Assembly (NCBI RefSeq): GCF_008802355.1
Contig: NZ_VZRA01000003.1
Coordinates: 52,196-116,195, forward strand
DNA from: Oryzomonas sagensis
GTDB taxonomy: Bacteria; Desulfobacterota; Desulfuromonadia; Geobacterales; Pseudopelobacteraceae
Reading direction: 5' to 3'
DNA: 64,000 bases
This document shows positions 1 through 9,455 of this stretch, piece by piece; positions within the stretch are counted from its first letter, which is position 1; each line of letters opens with the position of its first letter. A program made the translations under genes and the position numbers. The notes below the pieces were generated by a model. The model was given only the letters and a program-made list of their open reading frames with translations, was not told the origin of the DNA and ran no database searches.

Positions 1-437
1 CCACGGCCAAGACCACGGTAACCGGTGTCGAGATGTTCCGCAAGCTGCTGGACGAAGGTCGTGCCGGCGACAACATCGGCGCCCTGCTGCGCGGTGTGAA
101 GCGTGAAGACATCGAGCGCGGCCAGGTACTTGCCAAGCCGGGCAGCATCACTCCGCACACCAAGTTCAAGGCTGAAGCCTATATTCTGACCAAGGAAGAG
201 GGCGGTCGTCATACGCCGTTCTTCAACGGCTACCGTCCCCAGTTCTACTTCCGGACGACGGACGTGACCGGCGTAGCCGAACTTCCCGCTGGTATCGAGA
301 TGGTCATGCCCGGCGACAACGTTGCCATGACCGTGAAACTGATCACCCCGATCGCCATGGACGAAGGTTTGCGTTTCGCCATCCGCGAAGGTGGCCGTAC
401 CGTTGGCGCCGGCGTCGTCAGCTCGATCATCGAATAA
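1..437 (+). CDS. tuf: Elongation factor Tu, C-terminal part (5' end outside window)
   Basis: GTP-dependent carrier of aminoacyl-tRNA to the ribosome, cytoplasmic. The reading frame enters at base 3 and about 145 residues are visible, covering domains 2 and 3 of EF-Tu. Recognisable segments are [32 protein letters not shown] and the terminal [15 protein letters not shown]. The GTPase domain lies upstream of the window. It sits 18 bases before rpsJ, the common bacterial order in which tuf precedes the S10 operon. No hairpin separates the two, so co-transcription is likely. This is a true edge truncation and not a broken gene. Confidence 0.98.
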   Translation, partial: TAKTTVTGVEMFRKLLDEGRAGDNIGALLRGVKREDIERGQVLAKPGSITPHTKFKAEAYILTKEEGGRHTPFFNGYRPQFYFRTTDVTGVAELPAGIEMVMPGDNVAMTVKLITPIAMDEGLRFAIREGGRTVGAGVVSSIIE

Positions 438-455
438 AACGTTACGAGGATATCA

Positions 456-764
456 ATGCAGAGCCAGAAGATCAGAATCCGCCTTAAGGCATATGACCAC
501 AAGTTGCTGGACGTTTCGGTAGGCGAAATCGTTGAAACGGCGAAAAGAACCGGAGCCCGCGTGGCCGGACCGATCCCGCTGCCGACGATCATCAACAAGT
601 ACTGCGTTCTCCGTGGACCGCACGTTGACAAAAAGTCCCGGGATCAGTTTGAAATTCGGACCCACAAACGTCTGATCGACATTCTCGATCCTACGCAGCA
701 GACCGTGGATGCCCTGATGAAACTGGACCTGTCCGCCGGTGTGGACGTTGAAATCAAACTGTAA
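456..764 (+). CDS. rpsJ: 30S ribosomal protein S10
   Basis: S10 is a small-subunit head protein and also the NusE partner of NusB in transcription antitermination. The 102-residue product has the normal family length and carries [14 protein letters not shown] near the N-terminus and the conserved GPIPLPT loop at about residues 38-44. The ATG at 456 follows a GAGGAT ribosome site. It is the first gene of the S10 cluster and is followed by rplC. Confidence 0.98.
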   Translation: MQSQKIRIRLKAYDHKLLDVSVGEIVETAKRTGARVAGPIPLPTIINKYCVLRGPHVDKKSRDQFEIRTHKRLIDILDPTQQTVDALMKLDLSAGVDVEIKL

Positions 765-792
765 CGGCTAATACGACTGAATAGGAATGGCT

Positions 793-1422
793 ATGAAGAA
801 AGGTATCATCGCAAAAAAACTGGGCATGACCCAGATATTCCTGGAAGACGGCACCAAGGTCCCGGTTACGGTTGTTCAGGCTGGCCCCTGCGTCGTCGTT
901 CAGAAAAAGACCACCGATAGCGATGGCTATACGGCGGTTCAGGTTGGATTCGAGCCGGTGAACGCCACCAACACCACGAAGCCTCTCCTAGGGCATTGCA
1001 CGAAAGCCGGCCAGGGTGTCTTCAAATACCTGCGCGAGTTCAAACTTGCGAACGCCGCAGAGTTGAATGTCGGCGATACCCTCACCCTCGACCAGTTCCA
1101 GCCCGGCGACTATATCGATGTTACCGGGACCAGCATCGGCAAGGGGTTCCAGGGTGTCATCAAACGCTGGAACTTCAAGGGCGGGCGTGCTTCCCACGGT
1201 TCGCGCTTCCACCGGGCGCCCGGCTCCATCGGCGCTTCAGCCACCCCGTCCCATGTCTTCAAGAACAAGAAGATGCCGGGGCAGTTGGGCAATGAACGTG
1301 TAACCGTGCAGAGGCTTCAGGTGGTACGTGTGGTCTCTGCCGATAACCTGCTGTTGATCAAAGGGGCGATCCCTGGCCATGCCAACAATATCGTCCTCAT
1401 CAAACAGAGTGTCAAAGCTTAG
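793..1422 (+). CDS. rplC: 50S ribosomal protein L3
   Basis: L3 is an early-assembly large-subunit protein that reaches the peptidyl transferase region. The product reads [16 protein letters not shown] from its start and contains the family signature [12 protein letters not shown] in the middle. I chose the ATG at 793 (209 residues) over the in-frame ATG at 787, because the TAGGA ribosome site at 782-786 overlaps the earlier start but is correctly spaced for the later one. It lies between rpsJ and rplD as in most bacteria. Confidence 0.96.
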   Translation: MKKGIIAKKLGMTQIFLEDGTKVPVTVVQAGPCVVVQKKTTDSDGYTAVQVGFEPVNATNTTKPLLGHCTKAGQGVFKYLREFKLANAAELNVGDTLTLDQFQPGDYIDVTGTSIGKGFQGVIKRWNFKGGRASHGSRFHRAPGSIGASATPSHVFKNKKMPGQLGNERVTVQRLQVVRVVSADNLLLIKGAIPGHANNIVLIKQSVKA

Positions 1423-1443
1423 TAATTAATCGGGAGTAACAGT

Positions 1444-2067
1444 ATGCCTTCGATAGCGGTTTATAACATGAACAAACAGCAGGTTGGCGAGGTGCAATTG
1501 CCGGACACTGTCTTCGGCACCGAGGTGAAAGAATATCTCATTCACCAGGCACTTCGGATCCAGCTTGCCAATAGAAGAGCCGGAACCGTGGCGGTGAAAA
1601 ACCGTGCTGCCGTTTCCGGCGGCGGCAAGAAACCTTTCAAGCAGAAAGGAACCGGCAACGCCCGTCAGGGTTGTAGTCGTGCTCCCCAGTACCCGGGCGG
1701 TGGTGTTGCATTCGGTCCGCAACCCAAGACCTATAGCCTGAGCATGAACAAAAAGGCCCGTGCCGCCGCACTCTGTTCGCTCCTTTCGTTCCAGTACAAG
1801 AGTGAAAGCATCACGGTACTCGACAAGCTCGATTTCGACAAGATCTCTACCAAGGATTTTGCCGGCTTCATGAAGCGGTTCGAACTGGAGAAGTCCCTGA
1901 TCGTCACCGATAGCCCAAGCAATAATCTCTACCTTTCTGCGCGGAACGTACCGCATGTCAAGCTTCTGAAAGTGGGCGCCCTGAACGTTCACGACATGCT
2001 GAAGTACAAGAACATTATCTTCACGCAGGATGCGGTTCAGACCGTTGAAGGAGCGTTGCAGAAATGA
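1444..2067 (+). CDS. rplD: 50S ribosomal protein L4
   Basis: L4 binds 23S rRNA and lines part of the exit tunnel. In E. coli it also represses the S10 operon; whether it does so here cannot be read from the sequence. The 207-residue product has the diagnostic basic loop around residues 60-100 ([14 protein letters not shown], then [10 protein letters not shown]). A GGGAGTAA ribosome site precedes the ATG. The stop overlaps the rplW start (ATGA), which suggests translational coupling. Confidence 0.97.
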   Translation: MPSIAVYNMNKQQVGEVQLPDTVFGTEVKEYLIHQALRIQLANRRAGTVAVKNRAAVSGGGKKPFKQKGTGNARQGCSRAPQYPGGGVAFGPQPKTYSLSMNKKARAAALCSLLSFQYKSESITVLDKLDFDKISTKDFAGFMKRFELEKSLIVTDSPSNNLYLSARNVPHVKLLKVGALNVHDMLKYKNIIFTQDAVQTVEGALQK

Positions 2068-2348
2068 ACATTTACTCCATTATAAAAAAGCCTCACGTCA
2101 CGGAGAAGACTTCGCTTGGCAGCGACACCTCCAACACAGTCTCCATCGTCGTTGACAGGGATGCCAACAAGATTGAGATCAAGCAGGCTGTCGAAACGCT
2201 CTTCAAGGTCAAGGTAGACGATGTCCGCACCGTCAACGTGGCCGGCAAGGTCAAGCGCGTCGGCAAGAATTTCGGCAAGCGTTCCAACTGGAAAAAGGCC
2301 TATGTGACCCTCCAGAAGGGTCAGTCCATAGATTTTTTTGAGGTTTAA
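2064..2348 (+). CDS. rplW: 50S ribosomal protein L23
   Basis: L23 sits at the tunnel exit and is the docking site for trigger factor and the signal recognition particle. The 94-residue product starts [16 protein letters not shown] and has the usual [10 protein letters not shown] strand and a basic [11 protein letters not shown] segment. It overlaps rplD by four bases and is followed 22 bases later by rplB. Length and order are typical. Confidence 0.97.
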   Translation: MNIYSIIKKPHVTEKTSLGSDTSNTVSIVVDRDANKIEIKQAVETLFKVKVDDVRTVNVAGKVKRVGKNFGKRSNWKKAYVTLQKGQSIDFFEV

Positions 2349-2370
2349 TTACTAGTATTCGGGGTTCACA

Positions 2371-3195
2371 ATGGGAATCAAGAGTTATAAACCAACATCG
2401 GCAGGACGCAGACACCAGACCTGCTCGACTTTTGAAGAGATTACAACGACAACGGCTGAGAAGTCCCTTCTTGTTTCACTTACGAAGTCGGGTGGCAGAA
2501 ACGCGTTGGGCCGTGTTACCGCACGTCACATCGGTGGCGGCCACAAACAGAAATACCGTATCATTGACTTCCGTCGTGATAAACGCAATATTCCGGCCAC
2601 AGTGGCAAGTATCGAGTATGACCCGAACCGTAGCGCACGCATCGCCCTGTTGAACTACGTTGACGGCGAGAAGCGTTACATCCTTGCGCCGCTCCACCTC
2701 AAGGTCGGCGATACGGTCATCAGCGGTCCCGAGGCCGATATCAAGCCGGGTAACTCGCTGCCGCTCCGTTCGATACCGCTGGGTACGATCATCCACAATA
2801 TCGAGCTCAAGATCGGCAAGGGGGCTCAGTTGGCCAGAAGCGCCGGCACCTTTGCCCAGCTTATGTCCAAGGAAGGCAAGTACTCCCAGATCAAGCTGCC
2901 GTCGGGCGAAGTGCGCTTGATCCTCCAGGATTGCTACGCCACCATCGGCCAGGTCGGCAACATCGACCATGAGAACGTCAACGTGGGCAAGGCCGGTCGT
3001 TCACGCTGGCTCGGCAAGCGTCCCAAGGTCCGTGGTGTTGCCATGAACCCGGTTGACCATCCCCATGGCGGTGGCGAAGGGCGCACCTCCGGTGGCCGCC
3101 ATCCGGTAACTCCGTGGGGTATCCCCACCAAGGGTTACAAGACCAGGACCAACAAGTCTTCCGATCGCTTCATTGTGAAGAAGCGTACCAAATAA
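2371..3195 (+). CDS. rplB: 50S ribosomal protein L2
   Basis: L2 is one of the most conserved large-subunit proteins and is needed for subunit joining and peptidyl transferase assembly. The 274-residue product has the normal length. It carries [19 protein letters not shown] near residues 53-71 and the family signature [15 protein letters not shown] near residues 224-238, including the conserved histidine of HPHGGG. The ATG at 2371 is well isolated from the preceding gene. Confidence 0.98.
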   Translation: MGIKSYKPTSAGRRHQTCSTFEEITTTTAEKSLLVSLTKSGGRNALGRVTARHIGGGHKQKYRIIDFRRDKRNIPATVASIEYDPNRSARIALLNYVDGEKRYILAPLHLKVGDTVISGPEADIKPGNSLPLRSIPLGTIIHNIELKIGKGAQLARSAGTFAQLMSKEGKYSQIKLPSGEVRLILQDCYATIGQVGNIDHENVNVGKAGRSRWLGKRPKVRGVAMNPVDHPHGGGEGRTSGGRHPVTPWGIPTKGYKTRTNKSSDRFIVKKRTK

Positions 3196-3217
3196 TACGT
3201 TGAGAGGCTGATACATC

Positions 3218-3496
3218 ATGGCACGTTCAATAAAAAAAGGACCTTTCGTCGATGGGCACCTGATCAAAAAGGTGCAAGCTGAAGGGCCCAACTCGAAAAA
3301 AATCATCAAGACATGGTCGCGTCGCTCAACCATTACGCCTGATTTTATCGGCCTCAGTCTTGCCGTCCACAATGGCCGCAAGTTCATTCCGGTCTTTGTG
3401 ACCGAGAATATGGTCGGCCATAAACTGGGTGAATTTTCACCAACGAGAACGTTTCACGGCCATGCCGCCGACAAGAAGAGTAAAGTCAAGAAGTAA
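3218..3496 (+). CDS. rpsS: 30S ribosomal protein S19
   Basis: S19 is a head protein that pairs with S13 at the subunit interface near the A-site tRNA. The 92-residue product starts [15 protein letters not shown], the invariant S19 opening, and contains [15 protein letters not shown] and [14 protein letters not shown]. Length and position between rplB and rplV are canonical. Confidence 0.98.
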   Translation: MARSIKKGPFVDGHLIKKVQAEGPNSKKIIKTWSRRSTITPDFIGLSLAVHNGRKFIPVFVTENMVGHKLGEFSPTRTFHGHAADKKSKVKK

Positions 3497-3511
3497 TCAG
3501 GGGAGTTTGAA

Positions 3512-3847
3512 ATGGAATCCAGCGCAAAATTGACACTTGCACGACTTTCGCCTCGTAAGACTCGCCTGGTGGTGGATCTTGTCAGGGGTAAGGCAATACA
3601 GGATGCACTCAATACGTTGCGTTTTCTTCCGCAACCTTCGGCAAAGCTTATCTCCAAGCTGCTGACGTCTGCGGTTGCCAATGCAGAGCAAAAGGGTGTC
3701 TCCGACGTTGATAAGTTGTTTGTGAAGACCATATACGTCGATGGCGGCGCCGTGTTGAAGCGTTTTACGCCGCGTGCCATGGGGCGCGCCAGCAAGATTC
3801 GCAAACCGACCAGCCACATAGCGGTTACTCTTTCCGATACGAAATAG
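3512..3847 (+). CDS. rplV: 50S ribosomal protein L22
   Basis: L22 contacts all domains of 23S rRNA, and its beta-hairpin forms part of the exit tunnel constriction. The product is 111 residues. It has the opening helix [18 protein letters not shown] and the hairpin-derived segment [19 protein letters not shown] near residues 88-106. The start follows a GGGGAG ribosome site. Confidence 0.97.
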   Translation: MESSAKLTLARLSPRKTRLVVDLVRGKAIQDALNTLRFLPQPSAKLISKLLTSAVANAEQKGVSDVDKLFVKTIYVDGGAVLKRFTPRAMGRASKIRKPTSHIAVTLSDTK

Positions 3848-3866
3848 TTTTTCCTGGAGGTGTAGT

Positions 3867-4499
3867 TTGGGACAAAAAGTTAATCCGATAGGTTTCAGGC
3901 TTGGTGTCGTTAAAACATGGGACTCCAAGTGGTATGCGGAAGCTGACTACGCGAAGCATCTGCATGAAGACCTGGCAATTCGGAAATTTCTGAAAAAGCG
4001 CCTGTACAATTCCGGCGTTTCCAAGATTGAAATCGAACGTGCGGCCAATAAGACCAAGATCAACATTCATACCGCACGGCCGGGCCTGATCATCGGTAAG
4101 AAGGGCTCCGAGGTCGAGACGATCAAAAAGGACTTGGCTAAACTGACTTCTAAGGAAGTGTTTATCAATATCCACGAAGTCCGCAAGCCTGAACTTGATG
4201 CCCAACTGGTCGCCGAGAACGTGGCTCTCCAGCTTGAGCGTCGGATCGCTTTCCGCCGCGCCATGAAGAAGAGTGTGACATCCGCACTCAAATTCGGGGC
4301 CAAGGGAATCAGGATCACCTGTTCCGGGCGACTCGGCGGCGCTGAAATGTCCCGCACCGAATGGTATCGTGAAGGCCGCGTTCCCCTGCATACTCTGCGT
4401 GCAGATATTGATTACGGGTTCGCAGAAGCCAAGACGACCTACGGCATCATTGGAATCAAAGTTCTGATCTTCAAGGGTGAAATTCTCCCCGGTCAGTAA
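3867..4499 (+). CDS. rpsC: 30S ribosomal protein S3 (TTG start)
   Basis: S3 lines the mRNA entry channel and contributes to ribosomal helicase activity. The 210-residue product starts (fM)[12 protein letters not shown], has a type II KH domain with the GKKG loop near residues 72-75, and ends in the normal C-terminal domain with [21 protein letters not shown]. The start codon is TTG at 3867 behind a strong CTGGAGG ribosome site; the conserved N-terminus leaves no other choice. Confidence 0.97.
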   Translation: MGQKVNPIGFRLGVVKTWDSKWYAEADYAKHLHEDLAIRKFLKKRLYNSGVSKIEIERAANKTKINIHTARPGLIIGKKGSEVETIKKDLAKLTSKEVFINIHEVRKPELDAQLVAENVALQLERRIAFRRAMKKSVTSALKFGAKGIRITCSGRLGGAEMSRTEWYREGRVPLHTLRADIDYGFAEAKTTYGIIGIKVLIFKGEILPGQ

Positions 4500-4532
4500 C
4501 ATCCTTATTTTGCGCTACAGGAGTATGCATCA

Positions 4533-4955
4533 ATGTTAATGCCTAAAAGGGTAAAACATAGAAAACAGATGAAGGGCCGTATGACCGGCAAGCCGTGTCG
4601 CGGTATCGAACTCTCCTTCGGCGAGTTCGGTCTGCAGGCAACCGAATGCGGCTGGGTGGACTCCCGTCAGATTGAGGCAGCCCGTATCGCCATGACCCGT
4701 TATGTCAAAAGGGGTGGCAAGATCTGGATCCGCGTGTTTCCGGACAAACCGTTGACCGCGAAACCTGCCGAGACCAGGATGGGCAAGGGCAAAGGATCAC
4801 CCGATTCCTGGGTATGCGTTGTCAAGCCGGGAACCGTTCTTTATGAAATGGAAGGTGTCACTGAGGAGATTGCCCGCGAGGCGCTTCGACTCGCCGCTCA
4901 TAAACTGCCCGTTTCCACCAAGTTCATCCAAAGGGGAGGCGACCATGAAGCCTAA
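4533..4955 (+). CDS. rplP: 50S ribosomal protein L16
   Basis: L16 helps organise the A-site and peptidyl transferase centre of the large subunit. The 140-residue product opens [17 protein letters not shown] and has [20 protein letters not shown] in the middle and the [10 protein letters not shown] segment. The ATG at 4533 has a CAGGAG ribosome site. The 3' end overlaps the rpmC start by eleven bases, so the two are probably translationally coupled. Confidence 0.97.
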   Translation: MLMPKRVKHRKQMKGRMTGKPCRGIELSFGEFGLQATECGWVDSRQIEAARIAMTRYVKRGGKIWIRVFPDKPLTAKPAETRMGKGKGSPDSWVCVVKPGTVLYEMEGVTEEIAREALRLAAHKLPVSTKFIQRGGDHEA

Positions 4956-5133
4956 TGAGTTGCGCAATCTGTCGGCCGACGAGCTGTCGAAAAAACATGG
5001 TGAGCTTACCCAGGAACTGTTCAATCTCACGTTCCAACTGCACACCGGCAGGCTCGAGAACACCGCCAAGCTGAAGACTATCCGTAAAGATATTGCCCGG
5101 ATCAGCACCATTATTACCGAGAGCAAGGCATAG
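4945..5133 (+). CDS. rpmC: 50S ribosomal protein L29
   Basis: L29 is a small helical-hairpin protein at the tunnel exit beside L23. The product is 62 residues from the ATG at 4945 and reads [17 protein letters not shown], then [20 protein letters not shown] and [11 protein letters not shown], all typical. The frame is open further upstream, but the GGGGAGG ribosome site at 4933-4939 and the family N-terminus fix the start inside the end of rplP. Confidence 0.96.
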   Translation: MKPNELRNLSADELSKKHGELTQELFNLTFQLHTGRLENTAKLKTIRKDIARISTIITESKA

Positions 5134-5143
5134 GGAGCAACTG

Positions 5144-5401
5144 ATGAGTGAACGTGGCCACAGGAAAACACAGTTAGGTGTCGTGGTGAGCGACAAGATG
5201 GAAAAAACGGTTGTCGTCAAGGTTGACCGTCTTGTAAAACACCAACTCTATAACAAATATATCAAGCGCAGCGTGAAGTACAAAGTCCATGACGAGCAGA
5301 ACGTCTGCAAGGTCGGCGACCGCGTTCAGATCATCGAATGTCGCCCCCTGAGCAAGGATAAGCGCTGGAGCCTGAAGCAGATCATCGAAAGCATCTCTTA
5401 G
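5144..5401 (+). CDS. rpsQ: 30S ribosomal protein S17
   Basis: S17 is an OB-fold protein that binds 16S rRNA early in assembly. From the ATG at 5144 it has 85 residues and shows [22 protein letters not shown] and the [18 protein letters not shown] signature. The open frame extends upstream into rpmC, but the AGGGAGC ribosome site at 5132-5138 and the family length support 5144. Confidence 0.97.
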   Translation: MSERGHRKTQLGVVVSDKMEKTVVVKVDRLVKHQLYNKYIKRSVKYKVHDEQNVCKVGDRVQIIECRPLSKDKRWSLKQIIESIS

Positions 5402-5418
5402 GACAGGGGTACCGAGTA

Positions 5419-5787
5419 ATGATACAGATGCAATCAATACTGGATGTAGCCGATAATTCAGGTGCCAAGAAGCTCTTTTGCATAAAGGTGCTTGGCGGTT
5501 CGAAACGTAAATATGCCGGGGTAGGCGACATCATCGTGGCCTCTGTCCGCGAGGCTTTGCCGAACTCGAAGGTAAAAAAGGGCGATGTCGTCAAGGCGGT
5601 CATCGTCAGGACCGCAAAAGCGCTCGGTCGCCCCGATGGTTCGTATATTCGTTTCGACGATAATTCCGGCGTCGTTATCAATAACCAAAAAGAGCCTGTG
5701 GGAACGCGTATCTTCGGCCCTGTTGCCCGAGAGCTGCGCGCCAAGAAATTCATGAAGATCATTTCCCTCGCACCGGAAGTACTTTAA
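5419..5787 (+). CDS. rplN: 50S ribosomal protein L14
   Basis: L14 is a subunit-interface protein and the binding site of the silencing factor RsfS. The product is 122 residues with the opening [18 protein letters not shown], the [12 protein letters not shown] strand and the conserved [27 protein letters not shown] stretch in the second half, cited here only by its ends because it is long. Length and order are canonical. Confidence 0.98.
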   Translation: MIQMQSILDVADNSGAKKLFCIKVLGGSKRKYAGVGDIIVASVREALPNSKVKKGDVVKAVIVRTAKALGRPDGSYIRFDDNSGVVINNQKEPVGTRIFGPVARELRAKKFMKIISLAPEVL

Positions 5788-5806
5788 TCTGAATCGGAGA
5801 ACGTAG

Positions 5807-6133
5807 ATGCAAGCCATGAAATCTCATGTCAGCAAGGGCGATACCGTAATGGTTGTTGCCGGCAAAGAAAAGAACAAGACCGGCAAAGTTCTTAAATTGC
5901 TGCCCAAAAAGAATGGTGTGATCGTTGAGGGGCTCAACCTTGTCAAGCGCCATGTGAAGGCACGCGGCAACGAGGCGGGCGCCATCAAGGAGAAAGAGGC
6001 CGCGATCCATATCTCCAATGTCATGCCCTATTGTCCCAAGTGCGCCAAGCCTGTCAGGACCAAAATCACGGTGCTGGAAAATGGCGAGAAACAACGGAAC
6101 TGCGTTAAATGCGGCGCTTCCATTGAGAAATAG
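5807..6133 (+). CDS. rplX: 50S ribosomal protein L24 with C-terminal zinc ribbon
   Basis: L24 is an assembly initiator of the large subunit. The 108-residue product begins with a KOW motif ([22 protein letters not shown], residues about 9-30). It ends in a Cys4 knuckle, CPKC near residue 74 and CVKC near residue 100, as in the zinc-binding form. The ATG at 5807 has GGAG seven bases upstream; a second ATG at 5816 is possible but is worse spaced. Confidence 0.96.
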   Translation: MQAMKSHVSKGDTVMVVAGKEKNKTGKVLKLLPKKNGVIVEGLNLVKRHVKARGNEAGAIKEKEAAIHISNVMPYCPKCAKPVRTKITVLENGEKQRNCVKCGASIEK

Positions 6134-6154
6134 TTCGAAGGAGATACCATTACC

Positions 6155-6694
6155 ATGGCCCGTATAAAGGAATTATATGATAACGAAATCATTGCGAAGC
6201 TGCGCAAGGATTTCAATTATAAGAACATAATGGAAGTTCCGCACATCGAGAAGATCGTTGTCAATATGGGTCTTGGTGAAGCTATCCAGAACGTCAAGAT
6301 CCTCGACTCCGCCGCGGTCGAGTTGAACGCCATTACCGGCCAAAAGTCGGTTATCACCAAAGCCAAAAAGTCCATCGCGACCTTCAAGTTGCGCCAGGGC
6401 ATGCCGATCGGTTGCATGGTGACCTTGCGCCGGGATCGCATGTATGAATTCCTGGACCGCCTCATGAACGTGGCGCTCCCCCGGGTGCGCGACTTCAAGG
6501 GCGTTTCCGGCAAGGCCTTCGACGGCAAGGGCAATTACACCCTTGGCATCAAGGAGCAGCTCATCTTCCCTGAAATCAGCTATGACACCATTGACAAGAT
6601 CAAGGGTATGAATATAACGATCGTAACAAGCGCCAAAACCGACGAGGAAGGCAAAGCGCTTCTCAAGTACCTGGGCATGCCGTTCAGGAACTAA
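6155..6694 (+). CDS. rplE: 50S ribosomal protein L5
   Basis: L5 binds 5S rRNA and forms the central protuberance. The product is 179 residues and carries the family segment [11 protein letters not shown], the basic [23 protein letters not shown] and the [22 protein letters not shown] signature. Family length and order are normal. Confidence 0.98.
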   Translation: MARIKELYDNEIIAKLRKDFNYKNIMEVPHIEKIVVNMGLGEAIQNVKILDSAAVELNAITGQKSVITKAKKSIATFKLRQGMPIGCMVTLRRDRMYEFLDRLMNVALPRVRDFKGVSGKAFDGKGNYTLGIKEQLIFPEISYDTIDKIKGMNITIVTSAKTDEEGKALLKYLGMPFRN

Positions 6695-6711
6695 GATAAC
6701 TGGAGGATTCC

Positions 6712-6897
6712 GTGGCAAAAACCTCAATGATCATCAAGTCGCAGCGTAAGCCTAAATTCAAGGTCCGCCAGCATAACCGCTGCCCGGTCTGCGGGAGACC
6801 CAAAGCATATTATCGCAAGTTCCAGATGTGCAGGATTTGTCTTCGCAAGTATGCGTCTATAGGCCAAATCCCCGGCGTAATCAAGTCCAGCTGGTAA
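6712..6897 (+). CDS. rpsN: 30S ribosomal protein S14, zinc-binding type (GTG start)
   Basis: S14 is a small-subunit head protein. The product has only 61 residues, the short zinc-binding (type Z) form, with CPVC near residues 24-27 and CRIC near residues 40-43 as the metal ligands. The start is GTG at 6712 after a CTGGAGG ribosome site. The common alternative is a 101-residue zinc-free S14, which this is not. Confidence 0.97.
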   Translation: MAKTSMIIKSQRKPKFKVRQHNRCPVCGRPKAYYRKFQMCRICLRKYASIGQIPGVIKSSW

Positions 6898-6938
6898 GCA
6901 ATCGAACTTGAAGTACACTAGATAGGAGTGCACGCACG

Positions 6939-7337
6939 ATGTCCATGACAGATCCAATCGCAGATATGCTGACCAGAATACGCAACGCAAATATGGTCAA
7001 GCTGCAGAAGGTCGATATCCCTTCCTCCAACCTGAAGGTCAATATAGCCAATGTATTGAAGCAGGAAGGTTTTATTAAGAATTACAAGGTTATTTCCGAT
7101 AATCTTCAAGGCGTTCTGAGGATTTATCTGAAGTATATTGACGAAAAGGATAGCGTGATCAACGAGATCAAACGCGTCAGTAAACCGGGTGGCCGGGTTT
7201 ACTCGAAGGCTGAGGATATCCCCGTCGTCAAGAACGGTATCGGTGTTGCCATCCTGTCAACATCCAAGGGGATTATTACCGACAACGCCGCCCGTCAGGC
7301 CGGCGTCGGCGGTGAGCTTATCTGTACCATTTGGTAA
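6939..7337 (+). CDS. rpsH: 30S ribosomal protein S8
   Basis: S8 is a primary 16S rRNA binder; in E. coli it also represses the spc operon. The product is 132 residues, opens [17 protein letters not shown] and ends with the conserved [11 protein letters not shown] and GGELICTIW segments. It starts 41 bases after rpsN and is followed by rplF. Confidence 0.98.
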   Translation: MSMTDPIADMLTRIRNANMVKLQKVDIPSSNLKVNIANVLKQEGFIKNYKVISDNLQGVLRIYLKYIDEKDSVINEIKRVSKPGGRVYSKAEDIPVVKNGIGVAILSTSKGIITDNAARQAGVGGELICTIW

Positions 7338-7363
7338 ACATTGCGATCAAGGAGTATGCAGAG

Positions 7364-7903
7364 ATGTCGAGAATAGGGAAACTCCCCATAGAGATACCCA
7401 AAGGGGTAAAGGTCGTTCTGGATGATACGCTGGTTTCCGTACAAGGGCCCAATGGTAAGCTGGCTCGCCAGGTAATGTCCTGCGTCACGATCAATGTCGG
7501 CGAAAGCTCGGTAGAAGTCACCAGAAATGATGAGAGCACCGCCGCACGCGCAGCTCACGGCCTGACCCGCACCCTGATCAACAATATGGTCGTTGGTGTG
7601 ACCAAGGGCTTTCAGACCGATCTTGAGATCAACGGCGTCGGCTATCGTGCCGAGGTTAAGGGGAAAGAGCTTGTTATGGCTCTCGGCTACTCCCACCCGA
7701 TAAATTTCCCGATCCCGGAAGGCATCGTCATCGATGTTGACAAGATGACCAAGGTCTCCGTCAAGGGTGCAGACAAAGAGCTGGTGGGTCAGACCGCCGC
7801 CAAGATCAGATCATTCCGCGCTCCCGAACCCTATAAGGGTAAAGGTGTTAAGTATGCTGACGAGACTATCTTGAGAAAAGCCGGCAAGACCGGTAAGAAA
7901 TAG
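7364..7903 (+). CDS. rplF: 50S ribosomal protein L6
   Basis: L6 lies near the sarcin-ricin loop and L7/L12 stalk base. From the ATG at 7364 it is 179 residues: [15 protein letters not shown] at the N-terminus, two repeated alpha/beta domains, and the signature [20 protein letters not shown] near the C-terminus. The frame is open further upstream across the end of rpsH, but the CAAGGAG ribosome site at 7348-7354 and the family start select 7364. Confidence 0.97.
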   Translation: MSRIGKLPIEIPKGVKVVLDDTLVSVQGPNGKLARQVMSCVTINVGESSVEVTRNDESTAARAAHGLTRTLINNMVVGVTKGFQTDLEINGVGYRAEVKGKELVMALGYSHPINFPIPEGIVIDVDKMTKVSVKGADKELVGQTAAKIRSFRAPEPYKGKGVKYADETILRKAGKTGKK

Positions 7904-7922
7904 TCTTTATAAGGAGATTTCT

Positions 7923-8288
7923 GTGGCAAAGACCGCACTTAAAACCATCATCCGTCTCAAACGCCAAGTCCGTGTCCGTAAAAAGGTTCGTGGCACCAGC
8001 GAGCGCCCCCGTCTGAGCGTCTTCAAGAGCGCACGCCATATCTATGCCCAGCTGATTGACGATACAAAGGGTGTAACTCTGGTTGCCTGTTCAACCCTGG
8101 CTTCCGACTCTGCAGAGCTTGCTTATACGGGCAACGTTGCTGCGGCAACCCATGTGGGTAAGGAAGTCGCCCGCTTGGCCATCGAAAAAGGTATTTCATC
8201 AGTGGTATTCGACCGTAACGGTTTTCTGTACCACGGCAGAATCAAGGCACTTGCTGACGGAGCCCGCGAAGCCGGGCTTCGTTTCTAA
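7923..8288 (+). CDS. rplR: 50S ribosomal protein L18 (GTG start)
   Basis: L18 binds 5S rRNA together with L5. The product is 121 residues and shows [37 protein letters not shown] and the terminal [24 protein letters not shown] pattern (cited by its ends). The start is GTG at 7923 after an AAGGAG ribosome site. Confidence 0.97.
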   Translation: MAKTALKTIIRLKRQVRVRKKVRGTSERPRLSVFKSARHIYAQLIDDTKGVTLVACSTLASDSAELAYTGNVAAATHVGKEVARLAIEKGISSVVFDRNGFLYHGRIKALADGAREAGLRF

Positions 8289-8308
8289 AGCATACGAGGA
8301 GGCTTTCA

Positions 8309-8797
8309 TTGAGCAGAATCAATCCAGCGGAACTGAATCTCACGGATCGTGTCGTTCACATCAGCCGCGTTGCCAAAGTTGTTAAAGGTGGTCGTCGTTT
8401 CAGCTTTTCCGCCCTGATCGTGGTAGGTGACGGTAATGGCCATGTCGGATATGGTCTTGGCAAGGCGAACGAAGTACCCGAGGCAATCCGGAAGGGTGTC
8501 GAGCAGGCAAAGAAAAACCTCATCAAGGTTCCGGTCAACCAGCATCAGACCATACCTTTTGAAATTGAAGGTAGGTTCGGAGCCGGCCGGCTTCTGATGA
8601 AGCCTGCATCCGCTGGTACGGGCGTTATCGCCGGCGGTGCAGCGCGCGCCATTTTTGAGGCCGCCGGCATCAATAACATCCTTTCCAAATGCCTTGGCTC
8701 CAACAACCCCCACAATGTGGTGAAGGCGGCTTTCGCCGGCCTTGAGCGGTTGAAGACCCCTGAAGAGATCGCCGCACGCCGTGGAATAACCGAATAA
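8309..8797 (+). CDS. rpsE: 30S ribosomal protein S5 (TTG start)
   Basis: S5 lines the mRNA channel and influences decoding fidelity. The 162-residue product has the basic loop [18 protein letters not shown], the glycine-rich [14 protein letters not shown] and the C-terminal domain with [19 protein letters not shown]. Initiation is at TTG 8309, set behind GAGGAGG; the conserved N-terminal region starts too soon after it for a downstream start. Confidence 0.97.
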   Translation: MSRINPAELNLTDRVVHISRVAKVVKGGRRFSFSALIVVGDGNGHVGYGLGKANEVPEAIRKGVEQAKKNLIKVPVNQHQTIPFEIEGRFGAGRLLMKPASAGTGVIAGGAARAIFEAAGINNILSKCLGSNNPHNVVKAAFAGLERLKTPEEIAARRGITE

Positions 8798-8817
8798 TCG
8801 ATTGAAGTGAGGATACC

Positions 8818-8997
8818 ATGAGCAGCACGTTGCAAATCACACTCATTAAGAGCACTATCGGGAAAACCAAGAAGCATCGCGATATCGTCGCCGGCCTCGG
8901 CCTTTCCCGTCTCAACCAGACAGTTACCCGGCCCGACTCCCCGGAAGTACAGGGTATGATCAATAAAGTCGGCCACATGCTGAAAGTGACGAAGTAA
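8818..8997 (+). CDS. rpmD: 50S ribosomal protein L30
   Basis: L30 is a small large-subunit protein. The product is 59 residues, starting [15 protein letters not shown], with the conserved [11 protein letters not shown] and a final [13 protein letters not shown]. The ATG at 8818 follows GTGAGGAT. It sits between rpsE and rplO as in the usual spc operon. Many bacterial lineages lack L30, so its presence is worth recording. Confidence 0.96.
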   Translation: MSSTLQITLIKSTIGKTKKHRDIVAGLGLSRLNQTVTRPDSPEVQGMINKVGHMLKVTK

Positions 8998-9011
8998 AAG
9001 GGGTGGAATAC

Positions 9012-9455
9012 ATGGATTTGAACACACTGAGACCCGCACTGGGATCGACAAAAGATAGGAAGCGCATCGGTCGCGGCACCGGTTCCGGGCATGGCAAGAC
9101 CGCCACAAAGGGCCACAAGGGACAGAAGGCCCGTTCCGGCGGCAGCATCAAGGCCGGTTTCGAAGGCGGCCAGATGCCTTTGCAGCGCAGGTTGCCGAAG
9201 CGTGGTTTTACGCCTCTTGAGCGTGTTGAGTATGCTGTGGTGAACCTCAGCCAACTCGACATATTCGAGGCTGGCGCTGAAGTGGATGCCGCGGCGCTTG
9301 CGGCTAAGGGCCTGATAAAAGGCACCAACGGTCTGGTTAAGATCCTTGGTAACGGCGATATTACGAAATCTCTTAAGGTCACTGCCAATAAATTCAGCCA
9401 ATCCGCCAAAGAGAAAATTGTTGCCGCAGGCGGATCTGTCGAGGAGAAGGCCTAG
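9012..9455 (+). CDS. rplO: 50S ribosomal protein L15
   Basis: L15 is a late-assembly large-subunit protein. From the ATG at 9012 it has 147 residues, reads [15 protein letters not shown], and carries the glycine-rich [20 protein letters not shown] and the [15 protein letters not shown] signature. A GTG at 9003 is in frame, but the AGGGGTGG ribosome site at 8999-9006 overlaps it and serves the ATG at 9012. The stop TAG abuts the GTG start of secY. Confidence 0.96.
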   Translation: MDLNTLRPALGSTKDRKRIGRGTGSGHGKTATKGHKGQKARSGGSIKAGFEGGQMPLQRRLPKRGFTPLERVEYAVVNLSQLDIFEAGAEVDAAALAAKGLIKGTNGLVKILGNGDITKSLKVTANKFSQSAKEKIVAAGGSVEEKA